A DNA stretch of 14,558 nt, from assembly GCA_002414665.1 (NCBI GenBank), contig DIAF01000002.1, forward strand, positions 3,130-17,687. Reading direction: 5' to 3'. Source of the stretch: Halieaceae bacterium UBA5085. Its GTDB lineage: Bacteria; Pseudomonadota; Gammaproteobacteria; Pseudomonadales; Halieaceae. A model generated the notes under the pieces. The model did no database searches. It was not told the origin of the DNA and was given only the letters and a program-made list of their open reading frames with translations. Position numbers and translations under genes: made by a program. Numbering within the stretch: position 1 is the stretch's first letter; each line of letters starts with the position of its first letter. Positions 1 through 6,651 of the stretch are shown piece by piece.

Positions 1-212
1 TCATCCTGATTTTGTCGCAGGCGTGCGGCTGGGACAGCGGGGCTGTCGGGGCAGCGCGCCATACAGGTAGGCTTTGGAAAGTAGTGGTCTTGTATCGGGC
101 GCGGGGCGCACTGGGACAGTTGTCCCCGCCTGCCCCTTTCGTTTGATCTGGTGTGCTTTAGGGGGAGCCTTATATCGGCAGGCTGCGCCCCATATGCCCC
201 GCTGTCCCGGCG
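1..212. repeat. GGGACAG repeat cluster with a 13-bp long-range inverted repeat, no gene seen
   Basis: GGGACAGCGGGGC at 31-43 returns as its exact reverse complement at 196-208. A compact palindrome GGGACAGTTGTCCC sits between them at 113-126, so the motif GGGACA occurs four times, twice in each direction. CTGGGACAG is repeated at 29-37 and 111-119. The stretch lies just beyond the 3' end of the element's DUF927 ATPase gene. Repeated short motifs beside a replication gene suggest an origin or regulator-binding region; that is inference. The short open frames across it show no recognisable protein signature. Confidence 0.5.
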
Positions 213-2033
213 CTATTCGCCGCCAACCATGTCCGCGTCGAGTATATCTGACTCAACCGCATATACTCGTAGGCGGTTGGAGGCGCCTGGGATCGTCAAT
301 TTGCTCATGCGCCTGCCGGATTCGTTTTTGAAAAGAAGGCCATGCTGATCGAGGGCCGCAGCGACAGACTTGGGGTCGAGTCCGCCGCAAGCGCGCTTGA
401 ACCCGTCCGGCGTGAACGCGTAGATCGACTTGTCGGGTAAGAAATATCCGGCAATATCATGATGTGTCTGCGATTTTGCAGACCGCAATTCGTGGGTAGT
501 CCGGAACTTGCTTTCCTGAAATTGGAGGATAAAGTTACGCACGGCGAGTATGCCGCGTATTGCATCGCTGACGTTCTCTGCGAGCCAGGTATGGGCCGCT
601 TCCGTGATCGCGTTGACGCTGTCCGTCAGCGTCCAGGGCAGAAGCTCGAATTCGTTTGCGAGATGGGCTGCAGTGCAGATCAGGCCAAAGCGCCTGAGCC
701 CTCGGACTTGATGGGGTTCCAATTGCACCGTTCCATGAAGTTGGGCGGTGTAGTCGGCCATGAGGTGCTTGACGCGCTGTTGCAGCGCGGAGGCGTCCGG
801 CGCTGAGTGAATCAGCTTTTCCACGAAGGCGGGGCCTAGCGTTCCATAGCAGCGCCCTGCGGCCTCTTTGAGCAGGTCGGCCAGCTTGGCTGGTGGCATG
901 CCGTGGCTTGGCTGAATGATGCGGCCTGACACCGGAATGTCGAGGAAACGATTTATTTGTCCTGCCTTAACCGTGGCGCCGTATTCCTCCACCTTGGCCT
1001 TTATTGAAATTTCCCCGGTTGAAAGAGCGATAAGCCGCCAGGTACGCATGCTCCTCATCCCGGCATGGTCATTCATGCGCGCCTTGCCTTGCCCGCCCAT
1101 AAGGTTGTAAACCAACGCCCCGAAGTCTGAGCCGGTATACGTTCCCATTTCATCCAATGCCATTAGGCCGTCGTTGTGAGCCGCTGCGAGCCCTTCGAGG
1201 GCGTTGGCGGTGGTATTCCAGCGTTGAATGCTGGAATGAGCGGATGCAGCTGGGTCGGCGCCATTACCCCAGACGCTGCTGGCAATTTGTAGCGCGGTCG
1301 TCTTTCCCTGGCTGCTGGCCCCGTACAGGTGAACCCCGAAACTGTCCATTTCTGCAAATCGCAGTAGAGGTGGCGTCAGGGCCAGGCAGACGCCTAATTG
1401 GAGTATGGGGCTTCCAGCACAGTAGTGACCGACCTGCGCCCGCCACTGTTTCAGTGAGCCCTTGGCATGGAGGCTGTCTGCGCTGGGGCTGAACCGCTCT
1501 GGCTGGAATGCTACGGGGAGGGTCTCATCACTGTTAATGACTGTATGGGGCAGTACGTAGCTGAGCGCGAGATCGGGCGCCATTAGCCAGCCGGTTTGCG
1601 CGGTTGATGCAATCCGGTGGTTAGTTTCAAAACTCCCCAGATAGCTTAATAGAGGGCTCTCTTGGCCGGGTATCACGCGCAGTCCTTCATCGGCTAAATG
1701 GACGACTATTGCGGATTGGCCGCGCTCGTGCAGCTGCCGGGTTGGGAATGCGCGCTCACGCCGCACCCCATCCTGGTCAATCCATTGCACATGGATGCCC
1801 CAGCCGTTACCAGAGACCTCTCGGGTTTTCGCGATAACCCAGACAGGGCCGCTGACAAGCCGGATTTGCCCTTGTGGCGCGATCTTATAGACCCCTTCGT
1901 CTGAAAGCAGGAAGCTCTCCGGGACTGCGAGCCCTTCGGGGATTAAGTGGTTGTGCAGCGGCGCATTACTTTTTGACTGTGGTGTGGAAGCCATTGCACT
2001 ACCTGCGGTAATGGGTTGTATGTTTGATTTCAT
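213..2033 (-). CDS. DUF927-family P-loop ATPase, probable replicative helicase of the element
   Basis: This 606-residue protein belongs by sequence feel to the DUF927 family, found in integrative elements, phages and satellites and thought to act as a replication helicase. The N-terminal 200 residues are the family-specific part. A Walker A loop GASSQGKTT lies at 238-246, a Walker B strand LMALDEMG at 290-297, a sensor-like IALSTGE at 335-341 and a candidate arginine finger at R362 in AGQINRF. The C-terminal part is variable. It sits 6 bases behind the AlpA-like gene, so the two probably share a transcript. The chosen ATG at 2033 has only a weak ribosome site (GATGAG). A 9-bp inverted repeat, CGAGTATAT, lies inside the last codons. 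Loading and unwinding DNA for element replication is inferred from family and context. The ATPase fold is well supported. Confidence 0.85.
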   Translation of the reverse strand: MKSNIQPITAGSAMASTPQSKSNAPLHNHLIPEGLAVPESFLLSDEGVYKIAPQGQIRLVSGPVWVIAKTREVSGNGWGIHVQWIDQDGVRRERAFPTRQLHERGQSAIVVHLADEGLRVIPGQESPLLSYLGSFETNHRIASTAQTGWLMAPDLALSYVLPHTVINSDETLPVAFQPERFSPSADSLHAKGSLKQWRAQVGHYCAGSPILQLGVCLALTPPLLRFAEMDSFGVHLYGASSQGKTTALQIASSVWGNGADPAASAHSSIQRWNTTANALEGLAAAHNDGLMALDEMGTYTGSDFGALVYNLMGGQGKARMNDHAGMRSMRTWRLIALSTGEISIKAKVEEYGATVKAGQINRFLDIPVSGRIIQPSHGMPPAKLADLLKEAAGRCYGTLGPAFVEKLIHSAPDASALQQRVKHLMADYTAQLHGTVQLEPHQVRGLRRFGLICTAAHLANEFELLPWTLTDSVNAITEAAHTWLAENVSDAIRGILAVRNFILQFQESKFRTTHELRSAKSQTHHDIAGYFLPDKSIYAFTPDGFKRACGGLDPKSVAAALDQHGLLFKNESGRRMSKLTIPGASNRLRVYAVESDILDADMVGGE

Positions 2034-2039
2034 GGTGAG

Positions 2040-2249
2040 TTACTCATCCGGGGCGGTGCGCCGACGCGCCTGAATGAACGCCTGAACGTCCTCTACGAGA
2101 TAGCGCACAAGGCGGCCAGTTTTGATATACGGCAGCTCGTAGCGACCTTCAGATCGCCATACGGCGAGAGTGTGTGGTGTTACCCCGAGGGTTTCCGCGA
2201 CTTGTTCAGGCGTAAGCAGCCTGGTCAGTGCATTTGACGTATGAGACAT
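2040..2249 (-). CDS. AlpA/excisionase-like helix-turn-helix DNA-binding protein
   Basis: This small protein of 69 residues begins its conserved part with LLTPEQVAETLGVTPHTL (11-28), a MerR-type winged helix-turn-helix of the AlpA/excisionase (HTH_17) class, followed by the wing IKTGRLVRYLVEDV. In P4 and in Gram-negative satellites such proteins switch on integrase or the replication module; in phages they act as excisionases. Here it is the first gene of a two-gene unit with the DUF927 ATPase. It lies apart from the integrase, so it may regulate the replication module, the excision step, or both. A 17-bp imperfect hairpin about 80-120 bases upstream of its start is a candidate target. The role is inferred. 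The fold assignment is strong for a protein of this size. Confidence 0.85.
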   Translation of the reverse strand: MSHTSNALTRLLTPEQVAETLGVTPHTLAVWRSEGRYELPYIKTGRLVRYLVEDVQAFIQARRRTAPDE

Positions 2250-2329
2250 GAATGTAGCTCCTGATTGATTAATTTTCGTGACGCCTACAATTTCAGGGGA
2301 GCGGGTGATTTAAGGCAAGAAAAGGGGTT

Positions 2330-2367
2330 GCTTCTGCGTGCAAAAGCGGACTTTTACGCGCACAAGC
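2330..2367. repeat. 17-bp imperfect inverted repeat upstream of the AlpA-like gene
   Basis: The arms GCTTCTGCGTGCAAAAG (2330-2346) and CTTTTACGCGCACAAGC (2351-2367) match at 14 of 17 positions around a 4-base CGGA spacer. The position, about 80-120 bases before the start of the AlpA-like gene, suits an operator or a small origin hairpin. It has no downstream T tract, so a terminator is unlikely. Confidence 0.5.
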
Positions 2368-2616
2368 AGATGGCTCATTCGGTCTTTGAGGCTAAACCCC
2401 GCCGAAGCTTCTAAGTTCGCTCCGCCAATATTTCATAGCCACAGCTTGCCAAAAAGCTCTTGGCGAGTGCGGCGAGCGAGGGTTCGCTGTCGCGTGTCAG
2501 GTCGAAGCGATGAAGTAGATAGCATGCTGCCACCTTGTTCGGTGCTTCTACGCTGACTGACGCAGGTGGAGCTGAGCGGCTATGCTGGAGGATGTCGTAT
2601 GCAGTGTGATCTTTGG

Positions 2617-2645
2617 TTTTACGGGCTTGCGCGTTTTCGTATAAT
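2617..2645 (+). promoter_or_regulatory. Candidate promoter for the sulfotransferase gene
   Basis: A perfect TATAAT at 2640-2645 lies 29 bases before the ATG. A poor -35 match, TTTTAC, sits 17 bases upstream at 2617-2622. The gene also has a ribosome site AGGA at 2665-2668, six bases before its start. Confidence 0.5.
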
Positions 2646-2674
2646 GACTCAAATGCCGTTAGTTAGGATCGCGC

Positions 2675-3535
2675 ATGATTAAATCGAGCTTAAAAGCTGG
2701 CAATGGCCTCAACGTTTGGGTGGGGCCCTCGCAGGGTGGAATTGAGACCATCGGGCCTGGCGAGCATGAGCAGGAAATCTTGAAGCTTTATGGCTCGCTG
2801 GAAGTGCCGGAATCTGTGCAGACTTTGGCCAAGGAAGTCTGTGTTATGTTGTTCAGCAACCGCTCTGGGTCTTCTTTGATCTGCGATTATATGAGGGCCA
2901 CGGGCAAGTTTAGCGGCATGGGGGAGCCTTTAAATCATCCGTTGGTCGTCTCCCGTTCCGAAGCCCACGGTATCGAGTCATTTTATAGCTATCTCGAGTG
3001 GCTCATGACGCATGTTCACGAGCCAAACACGATGTTTGGCATGAAAGCTTCTGCCGATCAGGCGCTCATGCTGATCAAAAGCGGAGCCATAACTGCTTGT
3101 TACGGTCATGTATACTGGTTGGTGGCGAAGCGGCGTGATGTTCTGGCCCAAGCAGTCTCACACTCGATAGCTGCCCAGACTGGTCAGTGGGCAAGTTTTC
3201 ATGACGGCAGCGCGGTTGACCCCGAATACAGCTATAGCGATATTAAAACTCAAGTTCTCAGCGTGATTGAGAGTAATCAAAAAATAGACATTTTTTGCGA
3301 TTATATGGGCATTGATCCGGTTGAAATCTTCTATGAGGACTTCCTCATTAGTCCGCCAGAAAATACGGTCGCGTTAGCAGAGAGCCTTGGTTTCAAGGAT
3401 GTGGAGGTGGATTTAGGTCAATTGCGGCGGAATAAGCAGGCTGGCTCTCGGAACCGCGAGTTTATGGAGAGGTTTAAGCGTGATCTCGATAGGTCGCGCT
3501 TGGATCAGGAAATTAGGTCTCTCATTGAGTTGTAA
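2675..3535 (+). CDS. Stf0-type sulfotransferase, cargo of the element
   Basis: This 286-residue protein matches the Stf0 family (trehalose 2-sulfotransferase and relatives), which moves sulfate from PAPS to a sugar hydroxyl. The 5'-phosphosulfate loop is SNRSGSSLI (61-69), with an acidic candidate catalytic residue at E84 in GMGEP. The 3'-phosphate site is RRDVLAQAVS (153-162), followed by the family motif TGQW (169-172), and FYEDFL (219-224) lies near the end. About 50 residues precede the sulfate loop, more than usual for the family. It is cytoplasmic: no signal peptide or membrane segment is seen. It is the only gene of this part of the element on the plus strand, has its own TATAAT, and is visibly richer in A+T than the chromosomal genes to the right, so it looks like independently acquired cargo. 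The acceptor is unknown; a surface glycan or glycolipid is a guess. Confidence 0.8.
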   Translation: MIKSSLKAGNGLNVWVGPSQGGIETIGPGEHEQEILKLYGSLEVPESVQTLAKEVCVMLFSNRSGSSLICDYMRATGKFSGMGEPLNHPLVVSRSEAHGIESFYSYLEWLMTHVHEPNTMFGMKASADQALMLIKSGAITACYGHVYWLVAKRRDVLAQAVSHSIAAQTGQWASFHDGSAVDPEYSYSDIKTQVLSVIESNQKIDIFCDYMGIDPVEIFYEDFLISPPENTVALAESLGFKDVEVDLGQLRRNKQAGSRNREFMERFKRDLDRSRLDQEIRSLIEL

Positions 3536-3639
3536 GTACAGTAGCTACCATGCAGCAAGCAGTCCCCTCATCGCAAGGGTGAACCGCAAATATTTCACAG
3601 CCCCACCCTATCAGTGCAGCTAGTAGCGATTGCGTCTGC

Positions 3640-4563
3640 TCACTCCTGGCGAAACTCCGCGATCCACTTGGCAATAGTGCCGCTGGGGTTTTTCCCGGTA
3701 AATACTCGGCGTTCTTCGTCCGACAGCCTGTGACCGTAAATGATGTCCGCAACGCGCTGATTGCTCAACATTGGCGTCTTGCTCTCGGCGAAGTCCGGAT
3801 CTTCCCTATAGAGCGCCCTCACTTTTTTTTTCAGTGCATTGGTTTTCGCGTGCTTTGCGGAAACGGCGCGTAGGGCGTGCTTCTTTTTATCGCATGTAAT
3901 CTTGCGTTCACTACTCACTAGTGCTTCAGCGCAACAAATGGCCTCCAAGGCAGCAAATGCATGCACTGCAACTTGAGCCACCGTTTCTCGTGACAGGTCA
4001 TCTGCTCCATGTAGCGGCCACGCGCCCAACGACGGGTCGCTGGCGACAATAAACCGCTCTTTGACTGTGTTATCTGGCGCGGCCGAAGGCGTCGGCTGGG
4101 CATAGGCGCAACAGCGGTGCGCCAGGCCGATATGTGCGAGGGCATAGCACGCAAAAATACTGGGCCAGTATGGCGGGTTTAGCGGATGGCTCGCATCGGT
4201 ATCCCCCTCAACACTGTCGTACTTGGCCCAAGTAGCCGCTGCTTGGGCAATCGCCGATTCCCTCGCCTCCAGGGGCAATTGCTGGGCAGGTTCATCGCCC
4301 GCTAGGACCCCGGTGGCAGGGGTCGAACTGAGCAGAAATGCCAGGTAGTCCGCTGCATCCATCACTTGGTCGGTATTCCATCCTGGAATGAGTGCGCGGG
4401 CACGCATTGCGACGTTTTCGAGCTGCGAGGCGAAGGCTCTGGGGGCAGGCCCGGTGAGCGGGTCGAATAGCGCAAAAGTGTTTAGCGGTAGCAAATGCTC
4501 ACCCACGTCTGCATCTACATCTACATCCTTCAGTACGTTGCTGAATACCGATATGTCAGTCAT
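3640..4563 (-). CDS. Unrecognised protein encoded directly behind the integrase
   Basis: I do not recognise a family for this 307-residue protein. The N-terminal two thirds is rich in alanine and acidic residues. A lysine-rich block (about 230-250, with DKKKHALRAV and ALKKKVRALY) leads into a C-terminal part reading NQRVADIIYGHRLSDEER and ending GTIAKWIAEFRQE. That tail resembles the small helix-turn-helix tails seen on element proteins that bind DNA; this is an impression, not an identification. Its ATG (4563-4561) starts immediately after the TAA of the integrase (4566-4564), with ribosome site AAGGA inside the integrase's last codons, so the two are certainly co-transcribed and probably translationally coupled. 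A role in integration or its control is inferred from that link alone. Confidence 0.7.
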   Translation of the reverse strand: MTDISVFSNVLKDVDVDADVGEHLLPLNTFALFDPLTGPAPRAFASQLENVAMRARALIPGWNTDQVMDAADYLAFLLSSTPATGVLAGDEPAQQLPLEARESAIAQAAATWAKYDSVEGDTDASHPLNPPYWPSIFACYALAHIGLAHRCCAYAQPTPSAAPDNTVKERFIVASDPSLGAWPLHGADDLSRETVAQVAVHAFAALEAICCAEALVSSERKITCDKKKHALRAVSAKHAKTNALKKKVRALYREDPDFAESKTPMLSNQRVADIIYGHRLSDEERRVFTGKNPSGTIAKWIAEFRQE

Positions 4564-5823
4564 TTATCCTTGCTCGGTCTTGGTTAGGTGGATGATTTCG
4601 GCCTTTGCGCGCACAGCTCCGGCACTCAGCATGAAGTCAGTGATTTGTTGCATGGGCTTGCGCAGTCTCTCGATGTCGCCCATCACATAGCCAGCCGTCA
4701 CATCATCGACCTGCGCGTGGTTAATTAGGCGCTTAAGGGCGTAGTGGGGGATATCCAGGCGCTCCGCGATTGTGGTGAAGGTTCGGCGCAAATCGTGCAG
4801 CGTGAATTCTACCCCGGATTGCTCGGTCACTCGCCGCATGGGGTTGCGTGGCTCTACCAGCGGTCCATTGCGCCCCCGGTTGGGGAACACATATCGGGTA
4901 TGGAGCAACATGCGCTTGCGCTGGGCCAATAGGTCGTAGAGATAGTCCGATAACGGCAGTGTATGGTCGCGTCCGTTTTTGGTATCCGGCACGGTCAGCG
5001 TGCGGTCAGCCAAGTTGATGTTGCTCCAGTCAAGGTTCGCCGCTTCTGATTTTCGCAAGCCGGTTAGCAGGACCACTAGCAAATAGTCGCCGACTTCGGA
5101 GGCCGTGGACCCGGTGGGCTCGCTGCGAAGGGTTGCAACCGCTTCAAACCATGCGGGCATTTGATCCGGGCTGATCCAGGTTGTGCGCCGCTTGGGCTTG
5201 TGCCAGGCGCGCGCCTGTGACAGCCGCTGCACGGGGTTGACCGGCAGTAGGGAATTGCCTTTCTCGTCCTCGTAGACGGCGGAGGCGAAGTTGTACAGCG
5301 ACCGCAGGAAGCGCATGGCGCCGTCGGCGGAAGCGGGACCGTGGTTTGCGGTCAAGTCTGTATGACGTTGGCTGACCATGTTTTTGGTGAGTTCGGCGAT
5401 GGGTAGTTTTTGCCAATCGAGAAAGGCGACGGCCATGAAGCGGTCATAGAGATAACGGGTCTTGGGTTTCAGTGATTTGCGCGCTGCACCAAATTGGGCG
5501 TATGCCTGGGCCAGTGTCACGGCGCTCGCTTCGATGTCAGTGCGTTCCCGCATCACGTTGTCGCCGCTGGCAATCCGGCCCTTTAGGGTTTCAGCCTGTC
5601 GGCGCGCCTCCGCGAGGGTCAGGTCAGGGAATTTGCCCAGATGGTAGCGTTTGGGTTTTTTGTTGATGCGCCGATAGAAGTAGAACGTTTTATTGCCGTT
5701 GCCTGTGACCTGCAAGATCAGGCCGCTTATGCGGCTGTCGTGATAATCGACGCGCTTGCCAGGGTCAGCAGGGGGTAGGGACTCAAGTGCCGCCTTGGTG
5801 AAATTGAGAGTGTTCTGGGCCAT
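4564..5823 (-). CDS. int: Tyrosine-type site-specific integrase (P4-like, N-terminal DUF4102 arm-binding domain)
   Basis: The protein has 419 residues, the normal length for P4-type integrases. Residues 1-90 are the arm-DNA-binding domain (DYHDSRISGLILQV, KPKRYHLGKFPDLTLAEAR), about 100-205 the core-binding helices, and 210-395 the catalytic domain. The catalytic set appears complete: R257 in LLTGLRKSE, probable K282 after VPDTK, H343 and R346 in LHDLRR, H369 in LINHAQ, and nucleophile Y379 in TAGYV. It recombines the element with a tRNA gene; here the target is the tRNA-Thr(UGU) segment at 6011-6055, 188 bases upstream of the start. The start at 5823 has a strong ribosome site (AGGGGAG). GGTGCTACG repeats between start and attachment site are likely arm sites and may let the enzyme repress itself. 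The following unknown gene abuts its stop codon. Confidence 0.95.
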   Translation of the reverse strand: MAQNTLNFTKAALESLPPADPGKRVDYHDSRISGLILQVTGNGNKTFYFYRRINKKPKRYHLGKFPDLTLAEARRQAETLKGRIASGDNVMRERTDIEASAVTLAQAYAQFGAARKSLKPKTRYLYDRFMAVAFLDWQKLPIAELTKNMVSQRHTDLTANHGPASADGAMRFLRSLYNFASAVYEDEKGNSLLPVNPVQRLSQARAWHKPKRRTTWISPDQMPAWFEAVATLRSEPTGSTASEVGDYLLVVLLTGLRKSEAANLDWSNINLADRTLTVPDTKNGRDHTLPLSDYLYDLLAQRKRMLLHTRYVFPNRGRNGPLVEPRNPMRRVTEQSGVEFTLHDLRRTFTTIAERLDIPHYALKRLINHAQVDDVTAGYVMGDIERLRKPMQQITDFMLSAGAVRAKAEIIHLTKTEQG

Positions 5824-5871
5824 GCAGTCTCCCCTCGAAACCAGTGGTCTGTAGTAGTCAGCCGGTTGGTC

Positions 5872-5927
5872 GGTGCTACGCTGGTGCTACGTTTGGGGTG
5901 AAAAGTCGTGAACTTTGGCGTAGCACC
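5872..5927. repeat. Three GGTGCTACG motifs, candidate integrase arm sites
   Basis: GGTGCTACG occurs at 5872-5880 and 5883-5891, spaced 11 bases (one helical turn), and again inverted as CGTAGCACC at 5919-5927. They lie between the integrase start and the tRNA-Thr attachment segment, where arm-type sites of this integrase class occur. A transcript through them could also be folded or blocked by bound integrase. Confidence 0.6.
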
Positions 5928-6010
5928 GGGAAGAAATGGTATTCCTAACATGCTGAAATATCAATAGTTATGAACCTTAAGGAATTAGCCGGTATGGGGC
6001 CTGGTTTTAT

Positions 6011-6055
6011 TTTGTAATCAGCCGGTCGGGGGTTCGATTCCTCTCGCCAGCTCCA
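6011..6055 (+). other. attR: Attachment site: 3' half of a tRNA-Thr(UGU) gene
   Basis: The segment begins in the anticodon loop TTTGTAA (anticodon TGT at 6013-6015). It continues with the anticodon-stem strand TCAGC, variable loop CGGTC, a T arm with loop TTCGATT, acceptor strand CGCCAGC, discriminator T and CCA ending at 6055. The 5' partner of the anticodon stem (GCTGA expected) is absent: the bases before are GTTTTA. It is therefore a broken tRNA, not a gene. The integrase lies to its left, so this is the distal attachment repeat, and the intact tRNA should lie beyond position 1. Identification as Thr rests on the anticodon and general tRNA layout. Confidence 0.85.
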
Positions 6056-6651
6056 AATTCCCAAGGGTGCATTCCGGTCACATAGGTTGCACTTTATTCC
6101 GAGGACATGGGTAACACTTTTGGAGCGAAGGGATTCCTCCCTACCGTTTCCACCTTGTTTAGCTCCCTGTCAAAGAATCCTAGATCTTAATCCAAGAAGC
6201 TGGGGTCCGGCCTTCCGGCAAGCCAGATCTTGTCCTCCACTTCCCGAATTCCCACCGTTTGCTCAGCAAAAACCGTGCTCAGGTTGGTTTTGCGTCTGCC
6301 GAAACAGACCCTGCCGCACTGGGTCACATGGACGGAGCGATCGTGGCAGGGGTACTGAGGCCCTTCAGGAGGCCTGTAAGCCCTTGTTGAAGGTGTATAC
6401 AGATCGCCCGGGCGCTGCTTATAAACACCTCTCTGATGGCCATTTTGTATGTCTGAAAGGTGTCTAGCAAACTGGTGGCGATTCACACCGACGCGGTGAT
6501 TGCTGGTTCTACCGACGAGGCCGCCACCCGGGACAAGGTGAATTGATGCGCAGCATCAAGAGACGGTGCATTGGGGTATCCTATATCCCGTTTGCGCCTA
6601 CGCCGGCTGAAATCATGGCACCGTTGGTGGCGCAACTGAGGAGGCAATGAA
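6056..6651. other. 596-base scarred region between attachment site and first chromosomal gene
   Basis: The left part (6094 to about 6438) is a dead IS481-type transposase tail on the minus strand. The right part (about 6440-6650) holds two tiny plus-strand frames, 6460-6546 (GTG start, 28 codons) and 6546-6650 (ATG start, 34 codons, preceded by AAGGTG). The stop of the first overlaps the start of the second (TGATG), and the second ends one base before the next gene's ATG. Neither is recognised. They may be remnants or a short leader; I do not call them genes. Confidence 0.5.
6094..6438 (-). pseudogene. C-terminal remnant of an IS481-type transposase
   Basis: On the minus strand the frame reads KQRPGDLYTPSTR, then VTQCGRVCFGRRKTNLSTVF, then GIREVEDKIWL, and ends DLGFFD to NPFAPKVLPMSSE and a TAA at 6094-6096. 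I know these motifs as the C-terminal tail of IS481-type DDE transposases (usual ending close to NPFGPKVLPMS). Two lesions are visible: extra residues AGRPDP after IWL, where the family normally has one residue, and an in-frame TAA at 6187-6189 where a tyrosine codon (before DLG) is expected. The catalytic DDE core is missing upstream, so the copy is dead. It lies only 39 bases from the attachment site, which suggests repeated insertion at this place. Confidence 0.75.

Larger units (their letters stand above)
2250..2674. other. 425-base divergent control region between the AlpA-like gene and the sulfotransferase
   Basis: No convincing gene is seen; the only open frame here (2338-2556, plus) has no recognisable features. 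The region contains the 17-bp hairpin at 2330-2367, a perfect TATAAT at 2640-2645 placed for the sulfotransferase, and the presumed leftward promoter of the AlpA-like gene. The rest shows nothing I can name. Confidence 0.5.
1..6055. mobile_element. Right part of an integrated element (integrative element or phage satellite) in a tRNA-Thr gene
   Basis: The right boundary is the 3' half of a tRNA-Thr(UGU) gene at 6011-6055. Next to it lie repeated GGTGCTACG motifs and a P4-type integrase whose start faces that boundary. Leftward follow an unknown gene, a sulfotransferase, an AlpA-like regulator and a DUF927 ATPase. Integrase plus AlpA plus replication ATPase is the known core of P4-like and Gram-negative PICI satellites and of small integrative mobilizable elements. 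No capsid, terminase or conjugation gene is seen, so the element probably depends on a helper or lies mostly outside the window. The left boundary is not in the window. By the usual geometry it should be an intact tRNA-Thr(UGU) that shares the 45-base segment. That the element is complete and active is not shown. Confidence 0.8.

Noticed and set aside
239..269. 9-bp inverted repeat CGAGTATAT/ATATACTCG as a terminator
   Set aside because: It lies inside the last codons of the DUF927 gene and has no T tract; may be chance or a minor regulatory hairpin.
6011..6055. 3' end of a tmRNA (ssrA) because it ends CGCCAGCTCCA
   Set aside because: The bases upstream form a normal anticodon loop TTTGTAA, stem strand and variable loop, and CCA follows a T discriminator with a 7-base acceptor strand; this is a tRNA layout, not tmRNA.
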